Positions 24,998 to 33,000 of a stretch of DNA of 33,796 bases are shown here, in pieces. Where the stretch lies: positions 1-33,796 of the forward strand of contig JAEEZY010000021.1 in NCBI GenBank assembly GCA_016292015.1, written 5' to 3'. Position numbers and translations under genes: made by a program. Origin of the DNA: Bacteroidales bacterium (GTDB lineage Bacteria; Bacteroidota; Bacteroidia; Bacteroidales; P3). Position 1 is the first letter of the stretch. The number at the start of each line of letters is the position of its first letter. The notes under the pieces are model-generated. The model saw only the letters and a list, made by a program, of their open reading frames with translations, did not search any database and was not told the DNA's origin.

Positions 24998-25079
24998 TTC
25001 ACCTCAAAACAACGATAGATACACAATTCTGATAAATAGTATCAACAGGTTTTTCAACAAAGTTATAAACATAGAAACG

Positions 25080-26342
25080 GTGACTTGCCTCAACAAAATA
25101 TTAAGCTTTCTCCTACTTACGACAACCCTTGCCTCAGCATCGGCTCAGGTGCAGAAAGACTCTATATGCACCGAGTTCATCCGCACGGTGCAGTTCTCCC
25201 TTGCAGGTTCGGAGACTCAGCCACCCGTGTTGCCCCTCGAAGGGCCTCAGCGACTACAGCTGAGCTTTGACGAACTGACAGACGAGAGCCACTCGTTCCG
25301 CTACCGCATATCGCATTGCAACGCCAACTGGGAACCCGACGGACTTGAGCCTTACCAATACCTCGACGGCTTTGAGGAGGGATACATCAACGACTTCGAA
25401 TCGTCGTTCACCACCCTCATGCCTTATATGCACTACAGCTGCCAGCTGCCAGCCACCTACACTCGGTTCCTTATCTCGGGCAACTACCTGCTCACCGTGA
25501 CCCCAGACGAGCGTCCGGACAGCGTACTCTTCACACGCCGCTTCTGGGTGACAGAGCAGGCTATCGACGCCACAGTGACGGCGGGACGCGCCAGCGAGGG
25601 TCTCATGCAGAACCAGGAAGTCAGCGTCACCCTCGACTGGAACAACCAGCGCAGCCCTCGCAGCGGAGTCATCTTCCAACCGCAATACATAAAGGTTTTC
25701 GTACAACAGAACGGACGACTCGACAACATGCGGCTGATGCCGTTCTCCAACTACTCGGGCTCAAGCCTCTGCTACCAATGGCGGCAGGAGAATATCTTCC
25801 CGGGCGGCAACACGTTCAGATACTTCGACATAAGCAACCTGCGTGCCACCATGTACAACGTGCAACGAGTGGAGACCTATGGAGGCGAGATTTTCGTAGG
25901 ATTGCGTCCCGACGAAGACCGCTCACGCAAGAACTACAGCCCCACCGAGTCGCTCAACGGGGGCTACAAGATAAACGCACGTGACAGGAACAACCCGACA
26001 CTCGAGAGCGAGTATGTGTGGGTGAACTTCTCTCTGCCGCTGGAACGCCCCTACCTCGGTGGTGGCGTATATATCGTGGGCGCCCTCACCGACTGGCTCC
26101 TCAACGAAGAAAGCCGGATGGAGTGGAACCCCGAATACAAGGCCTACACCAAACGCCTGGAGCTGAAACAAGGCTACTACGCCTACCAGCTCATCTACCG
26201 CCCGTTTGGCGACAGAGAAGGCTTGACCTCCACCATCGAAGGCGACCACTACGGCACACCCAACACCTACACCGCCTACATCTACTACCGAGGACCTAAC
26301 GACTTCTACGACAGGCTTATAATGCTGCGGCAAGCAAAATAG
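25080..26342 (+). CDS. Type IX secretion system plug protein (DUF5103/PF17116)
   Basis: The product is 420 residues from a GTG at 25080, which directly begins the signal peptide MTCLNKILSFLLLTTTLASASAQ (first residue decoded as Met). An open frame back to a TTG at 24981 is rejected because it runs through parS and has no signal peptide start. Family features are LSFDELTDESHSFRYRISHC, CNANWEPDGLEPYQYLDGF, SGNYLLTV, FTRRFWVTEQ and GGYKINARDRNNP. The last third (GGGVYIVGALTDW, GYYAYQLIYRP) is an E-set/CBM48-like fold. In Flavobacterium the plug protein occludes the periplasmic end of the SprA translocon. It fits the T9SS cargo in this window. Confidence 0.88.
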   Translation: MTCLNKILSFLLLTTTLASASAQVQKDSICTEFIRTVQFSLAGSETQPPVLPLEGPQRLQLSFDELTDESHSFRYRISHCNANWEPDGLEPYQYLDGFEEGYINDFESSFTTLMPYMHYSCQLPATYTRFLISGNYLLTVTPDERPDSVLFTRRFWVTEQAIDATVTAGRASEGLMQNQEVSVTLDWNNQRSPRSGVIFQPQYIKVFVQQNGRLDNMRLMPFSNYSGSSLCYQWRQENIFPGGNTFRYFDISNLRATMYNVQRVETYGGEIFVGLRPDEDRSRKNYSPTESLNGGYKINARDRNNPTLESEYVWVNFSLPLERPYLGGGVYIVGALTDWLLNEESRMEWNPEYKAYTKRLELKQGYYAYQLIYRPFGDREGLTSTIEGDHYGTPNTYTAYIYYRGPNDFYDRLIMLRQAK

Positions 26343-26400
26343 ACAGCCGCCACAACCGACCTCCGCCCAAAGGAAGGAATATACCATTTCACTCGCCAAG

Positions 26401-26420
26401 TGTGCAGAAATGCACATTTT
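26401..26420 (+). terminator. Weak rho-independent terminator after the plug gene
   Basis: A 6-bp stem (TGTGCA, tetraloop GAAA, TGCACA) is followed directly by TTTT and then a T-rich AACATTTTTT. It lies 58 bp past the plug stop at 26342. The short stem makes efficiency uncertain. Confidence 0.5.
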
Positions 26421-26433
26421 AACATTTTTTACC

Positions 26434-26457
26434 TTTTCAACAATTACGTGTTGAAAA
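26434..26457. promoter_or_regulatory. 9-bp inverted repeat at the -33 position of the giant-gene promoter
   Basis: TTTTCAACA, a 6-nt spacer (ATTACG) and TGTTGAAAA form a perfect inverted repeat ending 7 bp before the -7 element TACCTTTG. It replaces the expected -33 box. This suggests an operator or activator site, or a mRNA-independent cruciform. The half-site TTTTCAACA is also near DnaA-box-like sequences seen next to parS. Confidence 0.5.
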
Positions 26458-26464
26458 AGTTTAG

Positions 26465-26472
26465 TACCTTTG
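26465..26472 (+). promoter_or_regulatory. Candidate -7 element (TACCTTTG) of the giant surface protein gene
   Basis: TACCTTTG is a perfect TAnnTTTG match in the only intergenic stretch upstream of the giant ORF. Transcription starting near 26480 would give a leader of about 525 nt before the ATG at 27005. No TTTG is present 19-21 nt upstream. Confidence 0.5.
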
Positions 26473-26482
26473 CATAATGAGT

Positions 26483-26499
26483 GTGGAGTGTGACTCCAC
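26483..26499 (+). other. Small hairpin at the expected 5' end of the giant-gene transcript
   Basis: A 6-bp stem (GTGGAG, loop TGTGA, CTCCAC) lies within a few bases of the predicted transcription start. A 5'-terminal stem of this kind can stabilise an mRNA; this is inference only. Confidence 0.4.
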
Positions 26500-26625
26500 C
26501 CTAAAGTTGTGAGTATGCAAGTGTTGTAAGAAAACTATATATTAATAGAACCTAAATTCACAAGAAAATCGAAACAAAACGCACTAAATAGGTGAGAGGG
26601 ACCCTAAGTGGGCAAGGAAAATGAG

Positions 26626-26676
26626 ATGGGAGTTAGATGGGAGCTAAGTGGGAGTTAAGTGGGAGTTAGATGAGGG
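26626..26676. repeat. 11-bp G-rich tandem repeat (ATGGGAGTTAG type)
   Basis: Four 11-bp units (ATGGGAGTTAG, ATGGGAGCTAA, GTGGGAGTTAA, GTGGGAGTTAG) and a partial fifth lie in the leader of the giant gene. In contrast to most other arrays in the window, the G-rich strand here is the + strand. Confidence 0.9.
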
Positions 26677-26731
26677 ACCTTTCGAGAGACATTTGAACAC
26701 GCTAATTGAAACACACGCATAGAGACAGGTT

Positions 26732-26848
26732 ATGACTAACACGGGGAACATACACGGCATCAGGGCGGCACTTCTGGGGAAGTTGCGTCGCACGCGCCGT
26801 CGTTTTGCGCTCGTACCAAAGCCACACGCCGACAATCCGGCCCTATAA
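26732..26848 (+). CDS. Leader ORF (38 aa, Arg-rich) in frame with the giant gene
   Basis: An ATG at 26732, four bases after ACAGG, opens a 38-codon ORF beginning MTNTGNIHGIRAALLGKLRR and continuing TRRRFALVPKPHADNPAL before TAA at 26846-26848. The stop sits in a hairpin (26840-26852). The frame is the same as that of the giant ORF, and the sequence after the TAA stays open for 52 codons to the ATG at 27005. Its GC content is higher than that of the flanks. It is highly basic (seven Arg in 17 residues). It could be a regulatory leader peptide, the relic of an N-terminal extension, or noncoding. Function unknown. Confidence 0.4.
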   Translation: MTNTGNIHGIRAALLGKLRRTRRRFALVPKPHADNPAL

Positions 26849-26874
26849 GGGCTGTGCGGATTCCGCACGGCCGG
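26837..26874 (+). other. GC-rich multi-hairpin element at the end of the leader ORF
   Basis: Two adjacent hairpins are visible: GCCCT-ATA-AGGGC (26840-26852) and GTGCGG-ATT-CCGCAC (26854-26868; extendable to 9 bp with one G-T pair at 26851-26871). An outer stem CCGGCC/GGCCGG (26837-26842 with 26869-26874) competes with both. The alternative pairings and the overlapping stop codon resemble translation-coupled attenuation, but there is no T-run. Confidence 0.55.
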
Positions 26875-27004
26875 CTCCAACCAAACACTTGACAAAACCA
26901 ACGGTCCCCTCCACGCGCAAGCGACAAGAAACGACAGCAACCGAGAGAGCGAACCGGTGAGCCAAGAGAAAAAAGTAAACTGTACAAAACAAAACCTGTA
27001 TAAT

Positions 27005-30000
27005 ATGAGTGAAAATTACCGTCTCAGCCAGAAGTGCTGCGGTAACATCTGCGGCACAAAAACCGTAAATCAGAAATTCGAAAACAATCAAAGGCCAATG
27101 AAAGACATACAGGCCCAAGGCATCCACGCCCACTGGATAGCCTTAATAGCCCTATTGCTGATATGGATATTTATGCCCAATTTTGTGGTAGGACAAACTG
27201 CAACATCCTCCTGTCCTACAGGCAGAACGCGTTATGAATTAGGCACAGGAACTGGATCTACTGATGCAAATCAGTATGCCCCGCTATACAACGTCCATCA
27301 AACAACAACTAACAAAAACTGTTACAGCTATTGTCAAATGCTGTATTTGAAAAGCGAACTTTCCTCTTATTGTGATGGTAGAGCCGGTTATATTACGCAT
27401 ATTTCGTTCAAGTATGTGAATCCCAACAGCAACGGAACCATTACAACTCCCATTAAAATATACATGGCCACTACCGACCAATCTTCTTTTGGCGACTGGA
27501 TTCCATATTCAGAACTGACAGAAGTATATGATGGTACTGTAACATTCAACGGAGCAGGGGGATGGAAAAGAATAACATTATCCAACGAGTTCTATTATGA
27601 CGGCACAAAGAATTTGGTAGTAGCAGTTGACAACCACACCAGTGCATATCCATTGGATAAGGGTGTATATTACCAATTTAATTATACCACAACGACCAAC
27701 AATACGGTAAAAAGTAGTTATTGGGTAGGTGCTTTTGCTAATACCTATGACATAAATCCAGCAGATCCAAATCATATGATGAATGGCGGCGATCCGTCTG
27801 GGATTATAGCCCATAAATATCGTCCCAACACTGCATTCTGCGTTAGATGTTTGGATTGCACCCAACCAACATTCCAATTCACCGTTGACGAATACACGGC
27901 CGACCAAGGCACCACCGAGTTCCCCGACCTGATATCAAACCACCCTAACGACCCCAGCTACTCTTCAACAGACCCATCGGTGGCATCGATAGACCCCGCA
28001 ACAGGTGCTATAACCATACACACTGCGGGTACTACCACTATTCAGGCCAGTGTAGCCAGATCCACCGACACCTGTGCAGCCAATGCGTCATATACTTTGC
28101 ACGTCAACCCCTTCTGCACACCATCGTTTGAAGACACAAGGACCGAATACTACATCAAAAATTTCACAGCCACAGGCGGCACCTCCGACATCAACAATAC
28201 AACGCGAGGCTCCGCCAACACATACACCGATTACAGTGCAACTCACACATTCACCACCCTCGAGAATACGGCTACCACACTCAACTTCAGCATAACTGCA
28301 GCTGGCGGCTCAAACTACGGCGCAGCCATTTGGGTAGACTGGAACAACGATGGAGCCTTCAGCGATGGCGAACGCGAGTTCCAAACCGCATCACCACAGG
28401 CATCACCGATAACTGGCAGCATTAATGTGCCAGCTTCAGCCACCCGCAACGAATATCACATGCGAGTCCTCCTCGACGGGCAAACCGCAAGTCCGTCCAA
28501 CCCCTGCTACGTTAAGCAGGGTGAGGTTGAAGACTATATGATAATAACACCGCTAAGCACCGACTGCAACAACCCAACAAGCACAAGTTACATTAGTTAC
28601 CATATCGACACAGTACGAACAACAGGCGGAACACATAATATTGACAACCAACAACCCTCGACATCCCCAGACAGACCATACAGAAACTTCTATGGTTCGC
28701 ACTATGTTTCGGCAAATATCGGAAGCTTGATAAACGTTGCCGTCACTTTAGGATTCTCCACAGGAACAACTGGATATGCAGCCATCTGGGTTGACTGGAA
28801 CATGGATGGAACTTTTGATGCAAGCGAGCGAGTATTCGTATCGGGGAGCAATGCCCACAGGGTTGTGCGAGCCTCATTTACAATACCCAGCTGGGTTCAA
28901 CCAGGGGATTACCGTATGCGAATCTTTGGCACAAAGGAGGAAAATGATGTAGGACTATATACACCATGCGGAAGTGCTTCAGCTCATGGAGAATACGAAG
29001 ATTACAAAATTGTCGTCACAGCACCAGAACTGCATTATGCCGAAGGCAACTGCGCTGGGACAACCAACCTGCCTGCAACACAAACAGGCTATGGCTACAT
29101 AACACTCTCGTCGCAAGTACCTACATGCAGTGGTACGGGAGTATTTGCCGGATGGAACACTGCGGCCAATGGCAGTGGGGAATCCTACCAACCCGGAGGA
29201 ACCTATTATCTTGCACACGAATCAACACTGTATGCCATATTCCTTGACGAATGTTGCGTACCCGGCAATGCTGTGGTAGAATATACACATGGGGGCAAGA
29301 CCGATACAGCACAAATAGCTGAAGACGGCTACTATTATTATAATGTGTGCGTGGGCGAAACGCTCAACGCCACAATAAAGGCTCCCAACGGATGCAGTTA
29401 TAACAGTTACCAATGGACTCTCGACAGCATTGGACATAATCCGACAGCACCTTACAGTTCGTCAAGCAGTAGCTTCAGCCATACCTTTAGGAATGAATTC
29501 GGCTACAATCTGAATCTTGAAGCCAACACAGCCACATGCCCACTCAAAGTGAAAGGCCGTGTGCGTGTGTCGGGAGGAATACACAATGTAGCAGTAAGTG
29601 ATGACCCAATATCTGCATGTCCAGGTAATGTAAAACCTGTAACCATCGGCTACGAGGGCAGCGGTTCGTTTGTTGAGGTCAACCACCCAGGTGTGCATAT
29701 TGAGACAACGCTAGGTCAATCCAACACAATATTCCTACCCGATGGAACGCCGTGCGACCCCGATGGCGACGGAATAAACAGTTGCAAATATGTGTCGTCG
29801 GTCACCTTCACTCAGTTCTCTGACGGTGCAGTGGTGAGAGATTACAACGACATCCTATACCTGCAAATGAATATAGAGCACACCTATCTTGGAGACCTCT
29901 ATATAGCACTTGTATGTCCAAATGGCCAAACGGCCACAATATTAAATTTCGGAGGAGTGGATAACGCTGACTGCTCTGGAGATATTCCGTCAGGCCACAT

Positions 30001-33000
30001 GGATTGGACTGGAACAAGTGGCACAACAGACCATAATAGTCGTAGATTTTATCTTGGACAACCTAACACTGACGACGGAACACTATCACAACTATGTCAA
30101 ACATCCTACAACCCCGCCGGGACAGGATGGGATTATGCTTGGTCAAGCAATGACAATCGTGGATACTCATACGCTGGAGGTGAGCAGGGTTTTGTATATA
30201 ATGCAGCCAACATTCACGTTTTGGCGATCAACAATAACCACGCAACCGTTGACCCAACTAATATGGAGGCAATGTCACAGGTATATCACCCCGAGGAGTC
30301 GTTTGCCAACCTTACCGGATGTCCGCTGAACGGAGAGTGGAAAATCATTGTGATTGACGGTTTCAAACAAGATAATGGATACCTTTTCAATTGGCACCTT
30401 GCCCTCAGCGAGGATTTGCTGCCAAACAACTGGACCTATTCCGTATCTCTCGACACCGCATGGGCTCAGAACTGTCTATGGAGCGGCGGAGCAAAATTCA
30501 ACAACTTTACCGTAACGGTTGATCCGCCCGCAGGATTCACGAGCGGTTCCGCTACATGCGAACTTCACTGCATCGACGAATACGGCTGCGAAACCAGCGA
30601 CAACGTCACGCTTAATTTCAAGATGGAAGAGATTAACGCCACAGCCACTCCAACCAACGCCACCTGCGGTCGTGACAATGGTCGAATAGAGGTCACGGCT
30701 ACCGCTGGCGAGGCACCGTTCTACTACAGTATCAATGGAGGACTTGAGCGCGAGACAGGACTTTTCTCCGGCTTGGCTGTCGGTCACTATACCGTGCGCG
30801 TACGCGACTCGCGCGATTGCTATATTGACATAGAAGTCGATATCGAGAACGAGACGACCCTTGAACTCAATGGTCTCAGCAACCAAGAAATATGTGCTGA
30901 CGGCAGCGTTAGCCTCAACCCAACCGCCACCGGCGGTGTTCCAGGATATACGTGGACACTCAACGGCTCTACGATTTCATCTTGGCCTCAGACCGTAACA
31001 CCAGCCACCAACACCGAATATACCGTCGTGGTTACGGATGCTGACGAATGCAGTGTTAGCAAAACCATAACCGTTACCGTCAATCCCAAACCTACGGTCA
31101 ATGCCGGCGAAGACGCCACCTACTGCGCAGGCGGCAGCGAGGTCACCCTCACAGCCACGACCTCAGGCGGCACTCCTGGAACCTCTCCAGATCCAGCATA
31201 TACCTACGCATGGACTCCTTCTACTGGACTTTCCACCACCAATACTGCATCAGTTACTGCCACACCCTCGACTCCCACAGACTACACTGTCACGGTTACC
31301 GACAGCAAAAGTTGCTCGGCTTCCGACGTTGTACATGTAGATGTAGAAAACATCCCCACTTTCACATACACGCAACAAAACGTTCTGTGTAAGAACGACG
31401 CCACAGGTTCCATAACCATAAACAGCGTGACAGTAGGTAGTACAACATCGACATCCGGGGCTGGATTTGAATTCCAAATCAACGGTGGATTATGGACAGC
31501 TGGAACGCTTCCCTACACCTTCCCCAACCTTGAGGATGGAAGCTATACCATATCAGTAAGAGCAACTGGCGCCAGCTGCGGAGCCGCTGTCCAAACGATA
31601 AACATCACCGAACCCGAAAATGCCTTATCAGCAGCTGGAATAACAATAACACCCTCTCAACCCAAAATATGCGAGGATGAGTCACTGAGATTAAATGTAG
31701 GCTCGACAACAGCAATTGGTGGTACTCCTTTCGATCCACCACATTCAAATTACAACTATAGTTGGACTACTGACCATGGTACAGTATCTAACACAACAGC
31801 AGCAGGATCCGACACACCAAGAGGTACTGGAAGACCAATGGGAGCAACACCAAGCGATGTACAATACACCGTCACATATACACTAACAGTGACAGATGCT
31901 AATGGGTGTACTGCAACACAAACCGCCAGTGTTATTGTGAACCCTGTGCCACAAGTTGATGCATTTGGCGGGAATGCCTGTTTAGGAGATCCTGTCCTTT
32001 TGGAAATGGATCCACCTTATGGAGGAACTCCCGAGTACCAAGATACTTCATGGTTGTGCTATGCAGGAAATGTTGCCACTTCAGGTATGCCCGAAAGAGT
32101 AAGACACGTATCCTCTGTTGAGGTAACGCCTACTGAACCTGGAGACTACACTTATTCTGTTACAGTAACAGACCAACTAGGATGTACAGGTTCTGCAAAT
32201 GCTACTGTTCATATATTTGATCTTCCAGACACATCTTCCGTTATGTACATAAAACCTGATTGTCATGGTGGATTAGGCTCAATTATAGCTGTCATAACAG
32301 GTGGCGAAGACCCATATCTTGTTGTAAAACTTGACAATACGAATGCGACAACTGTTGATGCAGGTTATACATATACTTGGAATAATCTAACAGCTGGATA
32401 CCACACACTCCACATAGAAGACAGCCGTGCTGAGGGGAGTTGCAAAAATGACATAGTCCTTTATCTAGATGAGCCCGACACTATGGTTGTCACGGCATCG
32501 GGTAATGATATATGTCTTGGAGGAACATCTACACTTTCCGCAAGCACAGTTGGCGGCACACCTGGGACTGCCCCAAATCCTGCCTATACCTACACCTGGA
32601 CCGCCGTCACCGATGACAACGACGACCCCGCTGCAGGTTCTCCGACCTCGGCGACACCAACGCATCCCAACGGTTCTCATCAAGTGGTTTATGAGGTTGT
32701 GGCACGCGACGGACACAACTGTCCCAGCGCAGCAACGAGAGTAACCATCAACGTGCGTGACACACTACAGCCCGTAATAGCCAATATTGCTGACCAGTGT
32801 CCTGGCGCAACTAACGTAGAGATTACGACAAATATAGCCTCTGGCACGACACCTGACTACACCTACACTTGGGAAAACATCAGCTCGCCCGGAGTAACAT
32901 TCACTTCTACAACCACCCATGAACGCGACATATTGAGGGATACCGTCTATGCCACCATGCCAACGCCCGCCAATTGCAACGGCGAGTATATAATAAAGGT

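Noticed and set aside
24981..25079. Upstream TTG start for the plug protein
   Set aside because: It lies on the parS palindrome and would put about 33 residues before the signal peptide; GTG at 25080 begins the signal peptide directly.
26644..26940. Antisense frame of 98 codons in the giant-gene leader
   Set aside because: It has no promoter or ribosome site and no domain. It overlaps the structured island and the leader ORF on the other strand, so noncoding structure is the simpler reading.
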